Source of the DNA: JAFDVJ01 sp964487505
GTDB lineage: Bacteria; Acidobacteriota; Blastocatellia; Pyrinomonadales; Pyrinomonadaceae
Assembly (NCBI GenBank): GCA_964487505.1
Contig: CAZARD010000002.1
Location: 27,020 to 91,019 of the forward strand
Reading direction: 5' to 3'
Length of the DNA stretch: 64,000 nt
Position 1 is the stretch's first letter; each line of letters opens with the position of its first letter. Made by a program: the position numbers and the translations under genes. The notes under the pieces were generated by a model. It did no database searches and was not told the DNA's origin. It saw only the letters and a program-made list of their open reading frames with translations. Shown here in pieces: positions 51,372 through 60,300 of the stretch.

Positions 51372-51958
51372 ATGAAACTCGGAGAAATAATGTCGACGGA
51401 ACCCGCGTACGTGACGGTCGATCAGAGCCTTCACGAGGTCGCGCAATTGATGGCGGACCGCGATTGCGGTATCGTCCCGGTGCTCGAGTCCGCNNNNNNN
51501 NNNNNNNNNNNNNNNNNNNNNNNNNNNNNNNNNNNNNNNNNNNNNNNNNNNNNNNNNNNNNNNNNNNNNNNNNNNNNNNNNNNNNNNNNNNNNTCGCGCA
51601 ATTGATGGCGGACCGCGATTGCGGTATCGTCCCGGTGCTCGAGTCCGCGGAACGAAGGGCCCCGGTCGGGGTCATTACCGACCGCGATCTCGCGCTGCGG
51701 ACGATCGCGCATAACAAGAACCCGCTTCATATGATCGCGGGCGAAGTGATGACGGAAATGGTCGTAACGATGCGGCCGGACCAGACGGTGGATGAATGCG
51801 TCCACGCGATGGAGAACAACCGTATCAGGAGGATCATCATCGTCGATCACAAAGGCGATCTGGTAGGGATCGTGGCCCAGGCGGACATTGCCCGCAACGC
51901 TCCGGCATTCGAAACGGCGGAACTGGTCAAGGACCTGTCGAATGCCGCCGCCCGTTGA
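51372..51958 (+). CDS. CBS-domain pair protein (interrupted by artefactual gap)
   Basis: ATG 51372 after GAGGTAAGG. The frame runs into a 100-N gap at 51494. Removing the gap and one copy of the flanking 55-bp duplication (155 bases) restores one frame of 432 nt, 143 residues. The product has two CBS motifs: MSTEPAYVTVDQSLHEVAQLMADRDCGIVPV...VITDRDLALR and MTEMVVTMRPDQTVDECVHAMENNRIRRIIIVD...VAQADIAR. CBS pairs bind adenine nucleotides and sense energy state. Resembles Hrp1-type stand-alone CBS proteins. Next to a zinc alcohol dehydrogenase. Confidence 0.88.
51439..51493. other. 55-bp overlap copy 1 at gap 2
   Basis: Identical to 51594-51648. Collapse of the two copies restores the CBS reading frame exactly, so the duplication is artefactual. 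Confidence 0.93.
51494..51593. other. Assembly gap 2 (100 N)
   Basis: Exactly 100 N inside the CBS gene. Same architecture as gap 1. Confidence 0.98.
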
Positions 51959-51984
51959 TGACCACAGGGAAGGAAAGGAGAAAG

Positions 51985-52998
51985 ATGAAGGCGCACGTGC
52001 TGGAATCGGCCGCCCCGGTCGAGGATTGCCCGTTGCGCCTTTTGTCGGTCGACCGTCCGGAGCCGGGACCGGGCGAGGTCCTCATAGAGATCTCGGCATG
52101 CGCCGTTTGCCGCACTGACCTGCATGTCTGCGAGGGCGAGCTCGCGCGGCGCCGGAAACGACTGATACCGGGCCATCAGGCCGTCGGCCGCGTCGTCGGA
52201 AACGGACACGGAGCGGGGAAATTCGCGATCGGCGAACGGGTCGGCATCGCGTGGCTCGGAAGGACCTGCGGGCGCTGCCGCTTCTGTCTTTCGGGGCGTG
52301 AGAACCTCTGTGATTCGCCGGAGTTCAACGGCTGGACGCGGGACGGCGGGTTTGCAGGGTACAACGCGGCGCCGGAGAATTTCGTCTACCGGATCCCGGA
52401 TTCCTTTTCCGACAAAGAAGCCGCGCCGCTGCTGTGCGCGGGAATCATCGGATACCGCGCGTTGCGGCAGACCGGGATCGCCGACAAGGACTGGTCGGGA
52501 ACGAGGCTTGGGATCTACGGTTTCGGAGCCGCCGGGCACATCGCGATCCAGATCGCGCGCGCCCGCGGCGCACGGGTCTATGTCGCGACGCGTGACCGGG
52601 CGCGACACCAGGCTTTGGCCGAGGAACTGGGCGCGGTTTGGGTCGGCGATACGTTCGACCGGCCGCCGGTCAGGCTCGACGCAGCCGTGGTCTTCGCTCC
52701 GGCCGGAGAGATCGTGCCGGCCGCGCTCGGCGCGCTCGACAAAGGCGGATGCGTCGTCCTCGGCGGCATCCATATGTCGCCGATACCGGAGATCGAGTAC
52801 AAATCGATCTACTGGGAGCGTCGAATTGTCTCGGTCGCGAACAACACGCGCCGTGATGGCGAGGAGTTTCTTGCCGAGGCAGCGGCCGCGGCCGTTCGCG
52901 TTCATGCCGAGCGGTTTCGCTTCGAAGACCTTCCGGACGCGCTGATCGCCCTCAAGCACGACGCGATCCGCGGGTCCGCGGTGATCGAGATGGAGTAG
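51985..52998 (+). CDS. Zinc-dependent alcohol dehydrogenase
   Basis: 337 residues from ATG 51985, with AAAGGAG 5 nt upstream, 26 nt after the CBS stop. Medium-chain dehydrogenase: catalytic zinc ligands in SACAVCRTDLHVCEG (first Cys) and GHQAVG, structural zinc cluster CGRCRFCLSGRENLC, Rossmann motif IYGFGAAGHIAIQIA. Substrate unspecified, probably a primary alcohol/aldehyde with NAD(P)H. Linkage to a CBS protein and a sigma-54 promoter recalls hypoxia/dormancy-type regulons (DosR-like gene sets), which also pair CBS and ADH functions. Confidence 0.92.
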   Translation: MKAHVLESAAPVEDCPLRLLSVDRPEPGPGEVLIEISACAVCRTDLHVCEGELARRRKRLIPGHQAVGRVVGNGHGAGKFAIGERVGIAWLGRTCGRCRFCLSGRENLCDSPEFNGWTRDGGFAGYNAAPENFVYRIPDSFSDKEAAPLLCAGIIGYRALRQTGIADKDWSGTRLGIYGFGAAGHIAIQIARARGARVYVATRDRARHQALAEELGAVWVGDTFDRPPVRLDAAVVFAPAGEIVPAALGALDKGGCVVLGGIHMSPIPEIEYKSIYWERRIVSVANNTRRDGEEFLAEAAAAAVRVHAERFRFEDLPDALIALKHDAIRGSAVIEME

Positions 52999-53013
52999 CT
53001 TCGCGCATCCGGC

Positions 53014-53029
53014 CGGTCCGCGGGTTGCG
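53014..53029 (+). promoter_or_regulatory. Weak sigma-54-like site
   Basis: CGGTCCGCGGGTTGCG: GG (53015-53016)-N10-GC (53027-53028) and TTGC, but the GGCAC half is poor. In GC-rich DNA this could be chance. Confidence 0.35.
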
Positions 53030-53071
53030 GAGCGGATGCTCTTATGCAATTCCTGCCCGAAGGATCTACCT

Positions 53072-53596
53072 ATGATTCGCCTATCGCCCCCGGGATTTCT
53101 TGTTCGCCTTTGGATGGCGATTCTTTTCCTCGGCGGCGCCGTTGCGGTCGTCGGTCGGAATCGGACGTCACTGAAGAGGAACTCACGCGATTGATCGCCG
53201 TCGCTAGGGAAAAGCGGCAAGGAATTCCGCAGAGGCAGAGGGTTACGACAAGCGGGTACGGTGCGGATCGAACGCCGGTTCATCGGTTCGGAACGGATCG
53301 GCAAACAGAAAACGAAACGGTACCGGACAACGAAGACGATCACATTTCGCGAAGGACAGACCGAATGGAAACGCCTCGTGTCCGACGAATACTGGTTCGG
53401 TAGCAACGGAATGATGGTCCGCGAATCGCACGAGGATGTGCTCGGGAAGAACAAGCGCTGCAAACCCGTCACGGACTGCGAATATGACGAAGGCGTAAGG
53501 ATCGTCGCCCCAAACCCTAAACGCCTCGAAATCCCCGTGAGCGCTGGGCGGGGGACTTCGCCGCGACGAGACCGGAATCAAATATCCTGCGTCTGA
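53072..53596 (+). pseudogene. Degenerate small secreted-protein gene
   Basis: ATG 53072 with AAGGA upstream opens a signal-like hydrophobic N-terminus (GFLVRLWMAILFLGGAVAVVG) that stops at 53192-53194. A protein-like segment (TEEELTRLIAVAREKRQGI) continues in another frame around 53172-53230, and a further segment (from about 53255, with WKRLVSDEYWFGSNGMMVRE) lies again in the first frame. This is compatible with two compensating indels in a former gene of about 170 residues. No homologue recognised. Alternative: two unrelated short frames. Confidence 0.3.
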
Positions 53597-53623
53597 TAAT
53601 AAAGATTATGTATGAAGAGCCGG

Positions 53624-53793
53624 TTTCGATTTTGGATTTTAGATTTTGGATTCTAAGACCCGGAACTTGGAATCTGGAATTTGGAATTTGGAATCTGGAA
53701 TCTGGAATCTGACTTCTGGAATCTGGAATTTCGAGTCCATACCTCTGGTTCTCCAATCCAAAATCCAAAATCGAAAATCCAAAATCCAAAATC
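53624..53793. repeat. Repeat tract R8 with inverted outer arms
   Basis: Left arm 53624-53652 (GATTTTGG units) is the inverted counterpart of 53755-53783 (CCAAAAT units), about 26 of 29 positions pairing. Between them lie TGGAATC units (53661-53735). It could form a long A/T-rich hairpin beside the parB 3' end. Confidence 0.75.
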
Positions 53794-53804
53794 CCCGACC
53801 GCGC

Positions 53805-54647
53805 TCACGCTTCGCCGGCCTTGACCTTGTCGAAGACCTCTTTCAGCGCCTGGAGGATGCGCTTGCGGTCACCGCTTTCGGCGTCCGAGAACTTCAGATT
53901 GAGTTCGAACCCGCTCGCCTTCGACCGGTACCTGAAGCCCTCGGCACGCGCGCGGCCTCCCGATTCCTTTGCGGCGCGTTCGGGCCGTGCGGCCTTGCGG
54001 ACCTGTTCGCGGTTAAGCGCCTTTGCGGTCACTTCGTCGACGAAACTCCGCATCGCGTCGTCGTCGAACTGCCGGGCGACCTCAAGCAAGGTCGACTTGG
54101 CGGTGATCCCCGCGGCGCGGCATTTCTCGCGGACGTCGTCCGGGATTCCGGCGAGGGTCAGCGACTCGGTCACGGACGTCCGGCTCTTGCTGAGTTTTTT
54201 CGCGATGTCCTCGTGCGTGTAGCCGTACGTCTTGGCAAGCGCCGCCAAGCCGTCCGCCTCTTCCCAGACAGTCAGGTCCTTGCGCTGCATGTTCTCGATG
54301 AGGGCGATCTCTGCGATCGCGACCTCGTCGATGTCGAGTTCGATGCACGGCACTTCCTTGAGACCCGCAAGGTTCGCCGCCCGCCAGCGGCGTTCGCCGG
54401 CGATGATCATCCACGTGCCCGTCTGGGCCACGGGCTTCACCAGCAGGGGCTCGAGCACGCCCTTTTGCTTGATCGACGCCGAAAGTTCGGTCAGATCGCC
54501 GATCTCCACCCGCGGCTGGTCCGGGTTCGGCTCGATCTGGGCGATCGGAAGGATCTTGCCGATCGAGCGGTGCGTCCGCACCAGCTCATCGACGTAATGC
54601 GCGTCGTGGCGCATCTTGATTTCTGTCGGAAGACCGATTCTAGGCAC
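53805..54647 (-). CDS. parB: Chromosome partitioning protein ParB
   Basis: 280 residues. ParB/Spo0J core: IEPNPDQPR, LSASIKQKGVLEPLLVKP, GERRWRAANLAGL (CTP-binding GERRxRA box), ALIENMQRKDLTVWEEADGLAAL, then the helix-turn-helix YTHEDIAKKLSKSRTSVTESL. The C-terminal part is Ala/Arg-rich and less typical. It binds parS and loads on DNA as a CTP-dependent clamp. No parS-like TGTTTCACGTGAAACA was found in the window by eye. ATG 54647 overlaps the parA stop by 8 nt. Confidence 0.93.
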   Translation of the reverse strand: MPRIGLPTEIKMRHDAHYVDELVRTHRSIGKILPIAQIEPNPDQPRVEIGDLTELSASIKQKGVLEPLLVKPVAQTGTWMIIAGERRWRAANLAGLKEVPCIELDIDEVAIAEIALIENMQRKDLTVWEEADGLAALAKTYGYTHEDIAKKLSKSRTSVTESLTLAGIPDDVREKCRAAGITAKSTLLEVARQFDDDAMRSFVDEVTAKALNREQVRKAARPERAAKESGGRARAEGFRYRSKASGFELNLKFSDAESGDRKRILQALKEVFDKVKAGEA

Positions 54648-55395
54648 GGCTGAGAACCTCCTTGCTGAGTTTCCTGTACTCCTCGGCGCCCGAGGACCGC
54701 GGCGAGTAGCTGAAGATCGCCTCCTTGTGCGCGGGCGACTCCTCGAGCCGGACGCTGCGCGTGATGACGGTCTTGAAGGCCTTCTTGCCGAAGACCTTGC
54801 GGATATGCGCCTCGACGTCCTTCGAAAGCGCTGTCCGGCGGTCGAAAAGAGTCACCAGCACGCCGATAAGGTCGAGGTCCGGGTTCGGTCGCGAGCGGAC
54901 CTTTTCGATCGTTTCGAGGAGGTCGTCGGTTCCTTCGAGCGCGAAATAGGACGATTGGATCGGGATCAGGACGTGCGTCGCGGCGACGAGCGCGTTGACG
55001 GTGATGATCCCGAGCGTCGGCGGCGTGTCGAACAGGATGACGTCGTAGTCGCCGCGGATCTGCTCGATCCGGTCGCGCAGCCGGAAGATCGCGTCGAAAT
55101 CCCCGACCAGTTTCGCCTCGAGCTTCGCGAGGCTGATCCTCGACGGCACGATGTCGAGTTTCTTGACCTTGGTCGGGACGATGAAGTTTTGCCAAGGCTC
55201 TTCGAGTTCGGTCAGAAGCTCGAACACGCTGCCGTTGATGCTCTCCGAATGAACGAACGACAGCGAACTGTTGCCCTGGGGGTCGAGATCGAGCAAAAGC
55301 ACACGCTTGCCGGCGAGCGCGCAGGCGGCCGAGAGATTGATCGCGGTCGTCGTTTTGCCGACGCCGCCCTTTTGATTGGCGATAGCGATGATCAT
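54640..55395 (-). CDS. parA: Chromosome partitioning ATPase ParA
   Basis: 251 residues from ATG 55395; the longer in-frame extension is shadow. Deviant Walker A KGGVGKTTTAINLS, then LLLDLDPQGNSS and VILFDTPPTLGIITVNAL. It moves ParB-parS complexes over the nucleoid. Coupled to parB and 4 nt after the DUF151 gene. This parAB is not next to rsmG/mnmG here, so the classical origin-proximal context is absent, at least within the window. Confidence 0.95.
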   Translation of the reverse strand: MIIAIANQKGGVGKTTTAINLSAACALAGKRVLLLDLDPQGNSSLSFVHSESINGSVFELLTELEEPWQNFIVPTKVKKLDIVPSRISLAKLEAKLVGDFDAIFRLRDRIEQIRGDYDVILFDTPPTLGIITVNALVAATHVLIPIQSSYFALEGTDDLLETIEKVRSRPNPDLDLIGVLVTLFDRRTALSKDVEAHIRKVFGKKAFKTVITRSVRLEESPAHKEAIFSYSPRSSGAEEYRKLSKEVLSRA

Positions 55396-55399
55396 TTTG

Positions 55400-55870
55400 T
55401 TAGTCGATAAGTTCCGGCCAGTCCTCGGAGGCCGCGGCCTCGTCCGCTTCAGGCTCGGTCTCGGGCCTGGAAGACGCGGCGGAGATGTCGAGCACCTTCT
55501 GTTCGGCGAAGATCGCGCTGTCGGCGCGGAGCGCGATCGCGATCGCGTCCGACGGCCGCGCGTCGAGCGTGACGAGCCGGCCCTCGCCGTCAACGAGTTC
55601 GATGACCGCGTAGAACGTGTTCTCGCGAAGATCCGAGATTATGACCCGCGAAACGCTGAGACCGAGCTCGGTGATCAGGTTTCTGATCAGGTCGTGAGTC
55701 ATCGGCCGCTGCGGAACGATCTTTTCGATCTCAAGCGCGATCGCGTTCGCCTCGAAAGCCCCGACCCAGATCGGGAGCACGGTTTCGGTGTCCACGCCCT
55801 TAAGCACCACGATCGGCGAGTTGCTGTTCGGGTCCATGATGAGCGCGCCGATTTTGACTTCGATTAACAT
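55400..55870 (-). CDS. Bifunctional nuclease family protein (DUF151/BFN)
   Basis: 156 residues with the BFN core: VVLKGVDTETVLPIWVGAFEANAIALEIEK, RPMTHDLIRNLITELG, VIISDLRENTFYAVIEL and DARPSDAIAIALRA. An acidic tail follows (EPEADEAAASEDWPEL). Family members show DNase/RNase activity in some reports. Co-transcribed with parA (4 nt) and 1 nt after miaB. Confidence 0.88.
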   Translation of the reverse strand: MLIEVKIGALIMDPNSNSPIVVLKGVDTETVLPIWVGAFEANAIALEIEKIVPQRPMTHDLIRNLITELGLSVSRVIISDLRENTFYAVIELVDGEGRLVTLDARPSDAIAIALRADSAIFAEQKVLDISAASSRPETEPEADEAAASEDWPELID

Positions 55871-55871
55871 C

Positions 55872-57209
55872 TCAGGATTCGGATTCGGCTATCTTACCAA
55901 ACAACGTGTTCGTTTTGCATTCCGTAACGAGCACATCCGCGATTTTTCCGATGACGCTGCGCGGGCCGGTGAAGTTGACGAGACGGTTGCAGGTCGAATG
56001 GCCGCGGAGGACTTCGTCCGAGCGGGTCGAGACGCCCTCGACCAGAACTTCGAGCGATTTCCCGAGAGTTGCACGGAAACTGTTGGCCTGATTGAGCTTC
56101 TGGACCTTTTCCAAGGCAAGGAAGCGGCGCGTCTTCTCGGCCGGCGGCACGTCGTCCTCCATCTCGAAGGCCGGCGTTCCGGGGCGCGGAGAATACTTGA
56201 AGATGTAGGCCGAGTCGAACCTGCATTGCTCGGCAAGACGGACCGTCGCCTCGAAGTCCTCCTCGGTCTCGCCCGGGAATCCGACGATGATGTCGGTCGT
56301 CAGCGCGATCGAGCGCGGGGAACTCCGTATGCGGTCGATCCGTTGCAGGTAACTTTCGATCGTGTGGCCGCGGCGCATCATCTTAAGCACCCTGTCGCTG
56401 CCCGACTGGACCGGCAGATGGACCCAGTTGCAGAGGTTCGGGTGCTCGTCGATGGCGTCGACGATGTCCGGGTGAAAATCGCGCGGGAACGACGTCGTGA
56501 ACTTGATGCGCGGCATTCCGGTCGCGGCGACGGCGCGCAGCAGACGCGAGAACGGCGTCGCGCCGCGGAATTCCTCGAGTCCGGAATCGGTCAGCGGCCG
56601 GTAGCTGTTGACGTTCTGTCCGATGAGATGGACCTCGCTCACCCCCTCGCGCCGGAGCCTGAGGACTTCCCTTACGATCTCGGACGCCGGCAGGCTCTTT
56701 TCCCTGCCGCGCGAGAAAGGCACGATGCAGTACGTGCAGAACTTGTTGCAGCCCTCGATGATCGGCACGAACGCGACGTGCTGCGAGGTCCGGCGGTCCT
56801 TGGGCACCGCCCAGTCATAGTCGGCTTCCCTTTCGCCGAGGTCTATCCGGCGCTCGCCCTCGAGCGCCGCGCCGACCGCTTCGGCGACACGCCCCACGGC
56901 CTTGGTCCCGAGCACGAAATCGATCCCGGGGCTGCGCTTGAAAAGCGTCTCGCCCTCAAGCTGTGCGACGCAGCCCATAACGCCGATGACCGGCTTCGAA
57001 TCCGGGCGCGAGGTCCTGATCTCGCCGACGCGCGTGTAGAGCTTGTGCTCGGCCTTCTCGCGCACCGAGCAGGTGTTGATGAGCACGACGTCCGCCGAGG
57101 TTTCGTCCGAGGTGACCTCGTAACCGTCGGTTTCGAGCGACGCGAGAACGCGTTCCGAATCGGAAACGTTCATCTGGCAGCCGAATGTCTCGAGATAAAC
57201 CTTCTTCAT
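55872..57209 (-). CDS. miaB: tRNA-2-methylthio-N6-dimethylallyladenosine synthase
   Basis: 445 residues. MiaB adds a methylthio group to i6A37 of tRNA using two 4Fe-4S clusters. Auxiliary cluster Cys11, Cys47 and Cys80 are in place; the radical-SAM motif is Cys154-x3-Cys158-x2-Cys161 (GCNKFCTYCIVP). A C-terminal TRAM domain is present (LEVLVEGVSTRSDEVLRGHSTCNRLV). Full length. The gene is divergent from dnaE with ~166 nt between. Confidence 0.95.
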   Translation of the reverse strand: MKKVYLETFGCQMNVSDSERVLASLETDGYEVTSDETSADVVLINTCSVREKAEHKLYTRVGEIRTSRPDSKPVIGVMGCVAQLEGETLFKRSPGIDFVLGTKAVGRVAEAVGAALEGERRIDLGEREADYDWAVPKDRRTSQHVAFVPIIEGCNKFCTYCIVPFSRGREKSLPASEIVREVLRLRREGVSEVHLIGQNVNSYRPLTDSGLEEFRGATPFSRLLRAVAATGMPRIKFTTSFPRDFHPDIVDAIDEHPNLCNWVHLPVQSGSDRVLKMMRRGHTIESYLQRIDRIRSSPRSIALTTDIIVGFPGETEEDFEATVRLAEQCRFDSAYIFKYSPRPGTPAFEMEDDVPPAEKTRRFLALEKVQKLNQANSFRATLGKSLEVLVEGVSTRSDEVLRGHSTCNRLVNFTGPRSVIGKIADVLVTECKTNTLFGKIAESES

Positions 57210-57375
57210 ATGAGTCGCCGCATTTCCGGCGCGGTCGCGGGGGCAAGCCCGAAAAATGGATTATAGACCGCCGGCGCGCGCCTTCAAAACCCGCGCCGCC
57301 GCAACTGCTCCGGAATCTTTTGAGATCGCGCCGTTTCGCGGTAAGATTTTCCGTCGGACCGAAAGATTTCAAACT

Positions 57376-60300
57376 ATGCCGGAAGAACAAATCCCGAGCG
57401 AGCGGCAGTTCGTGCATCTGCATCTGCATACCGATCACAGCCTGCTGCAGAGCGCCATTCAGATCAAGCCCCTGGCGGCTAAGCTTTCGGAACTCGGGAT
57501 GCCGGCCTGCGCCGTGACCGACGCCGGGAACCTCTACGCGGCGATCACGTTCTACAACAAACTCCGGGAAAAGGGCATCGCGCCGATCATCGGCTACGAG
57601 GCGCTGCTCACGCTCGGGAGCCGACACGACCGCACCGGATCGGTGCGCGCCGGCGAGCGTCCGTACTACGCGCTCGTGCTGTTGGCGAAGGATGTCACGG
57701 GCTACCAGAATCTCGTCTGGCTCGCTTCGAAGGCGTTCACCGAAGGATTCCATCACCGGCCGCGTATCGATCTCGAGATACTCCGCGAACGGTCGACCGG
57801 TCTGATCGCGCTTTCGGGCGGAGAAAACGGCGCGCTCAACCATTTCCTCGGAGCGGGCGACCGCGCGCGCGCCGTCGGCCTGGCGCGGGATTTTGTTTCG
57901 ATATTCGGAGCGGACGACTTCTTCGTCGAACTCCAGGACCACGGCGCCGTGGGCGAGCCGGAGACGAACGGATCGCTCGCGGCGCTCGCGGCCGAGGTCG
58001 GGGCGGGGATCGTGGCGACCAACGACGCCTTTTATCTGAACGAGGAGGACGCCCGCGCGCACGAAGTGCTGCTCTGCATCGGCGAGGGCCGGACAATGGT
58101 CGAGTCGAACCGGACCCGGCTCCCGAGCAGCAAGTACTATGTGCGGTCGGCGGCCGAGATGTGGGAGGTCTTCGGGAAGGATTATCCGGAGGCGCTCAGG
58201 AACACGCTGGCCATCGCCGAACGCTGCCGGATCGAGCTCCCGCTCGGCGACAGCCTGACGCTGCCGAGATATCCGATCCCGGCCGATTCGGGATGCGATA
58301 CGACCGATGCGTATTTTGAAAAGGTCGTGCTCGAGGGGTTCGAAGGGCGCGCCGAGACCGTCTGGAACCCGATGGCCGCGCGCGGCGACCTGAGATACAC
58401 GCTCGAAGAATATCGGCAGCGCATCGCGCGCGAGATCGAGATGATCAAAAGCATGGGCTTTCCGGGCTATTTCCTGATCGTTTGGGAGTTCATCGAATAC
58501 GCCAAGCGGCGCGGGATACCGGTCGGACCGGGCCGCGGCTCGGCGGCGGGCTCGCTCGTCGCGTACTGCCTCGGCATCACCGACGTCGATCCGCTGCAGT
58601 ACGACCTTCTGTTCGAACGCTTTCTCAACCCCGAACGCATATCGATGCCGGACATCGACATCGACTTCTGCGTCCGAGGGCGCGCCGAGGTCATCAACCA
58701 CGTCACGGAGTTCTACGGCCGCGAGTCCGTATGCCAGATCATCACCTTCGGGACAATGGCGTCGAAGGCCGCCATCAAGGATGTCGGTCGGGCGCTCAAT
58801 ATGCCGTACGGCGAGGTCGAACGGGTCGCGAAGCTGATACCGCCGCCCGTGCGCGGCCGCAACGTGTCGATCACGCAGGCGATCGAGCAGGTCGCGGAAC
58901 TTCGGACGCTGATCGAGACCGACGAGCAGGTGCGGGATCTCGTCGGTCTCGCGCGCGTCCTCGAGGGCTGCGCGCGGCATTCGTCGGTGCACGCCGCCGG
59001 CGTCGTCATCTCGCCCAAACCGCTGCACGAGATCGTCCCGGTCGCGAAGTCCGACAAGGCGGAACTGACGAGCCAGTACACGATGGGCGATCTCGAGGCC
59101 GTCGGGATGCTTAAGATGGATTTCCTGGCGCTTACGACGCTTACGGTGATTAACGACTGCTTAAGCAATCTTAAGGCGAAACGCGGGATCGAGATCGACT
59201 GGAGCGAGGTCCCGCTTAACGATCCGCCGACGATGCAGCTTTTCGGCGACGGGCGCACCGAGGCGATCTTCCAGTTCGAATCGTCGGGAATGCAGGAGAT
59301 CTGCCGGCGCTTAAAGCCCAAGGAACTCGAGGACCTCGCGGCGCTTAACGCGCTCTACCGGCCGGGCCCGCTCGACGGCGGAATGGTCGACGATTTCATC
59401 GCCCGACACCGCGGCGAAAAGAAGGTGCGGTACATCCTCCCGGAAATGGAGGAGATACTCAAAAATACGTTCGGGATCCTTGTTTATCAGGAACAGATCA
59501 TGCAGCTCGCGCAGAAGCTCGCCGGCTATTCGCTCGGCGAGGCCGACATGATGCGCCGCGCGATGGGCAAGAAGAAGCGCGAGGAAATGGCCAAGCACGA
59601 GCAGAAGTTCATCTCCGGCGCGGTGCTTAACAACGTCCCGAAAGAGAAGGCCGAGGAGATCTTCAAGCTGATGGCGCAGTTTGCCGATTACGGCTTCAAC
59701 CGGAGCCACAGCGTCGCCTATGCTTACCTTGCTTTCCAGACCGCTTACCTTAAAGCGCATTACCCCGCTTATTTTTATGCGAGCGTGCTTTCGCACGAGG
59801 CGCAGGACAGCGCGAAAGTGTACAAGTACTCGAAGGAACTGAGGGCGGCGGGGCTCGAACTCCTGCCGCCGGACATAAACGAGAGCGACGAGGGGTTCAC
59901 GCCGCTCGAGGGGGCGGTGCGTTTCGGGTTGACCGCGATCAAAGGGATCGGGACGGCGAGCGTGCAGGCAATGATCGAGGCGCGGAAAAGCGGCCCGTTC
60001 CGATCGATCATCGACTTCGTCGAGAGGCTCGAGCCGGGAACGGTCAACCGGAAAGGAATGGAGAGCCTCGTGACCGCCGGGGCCTTCGATACCCTGCGGC
60101 CCGGCGAGATCCAGATCACCGCGTGGCGCGCAAGGCTGCACGCCGGCATCGAAAAGGCGCTCGCACACGGCCAGGCGGTCGCCGTCGACCGGCAGGCCGG
60201 GCAGGCCGGGCTTTTCGGGGCCGATACGGGCGGCCTCGAGGCCGACTGGCGGCAGATCCTGCCCGAGGCCCGCGAATGGACGATGGCCGAGCTTTCGGGA

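Larger units (their letters stand above)
52999..53804. other. Intergenic region with degenerate ORF and inverted repeats
   Basis: 806 bases. Holds a weak sigma-54-like site, a broken small secreted-protein ORF and the R8 repeat cluster. No intact gene is evident. Confidence 0.55.

Noticed and set aside
51796..51984. N-terminal extension of the alcohol dehydrogenase
   Set aside because: Overlaps the CBS gene in another frame; AAAGGAG and the family start MKAHVLES place the start at 51985.
53044..53403. 119-residue frame as an intact gene
   Set aside because: Its first part is Arg/Pro/Ser-rich and lies out of frame with the better SD-start at 53072; only a middle segment looks protein-like.
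56956..59028. 690-residue minus-strand open frame across miaB and dnaE
   Set aside because: Arg/Asp-rich shadow of two clear genes; typical of high-GC antisense frames and has no recognisable motif.
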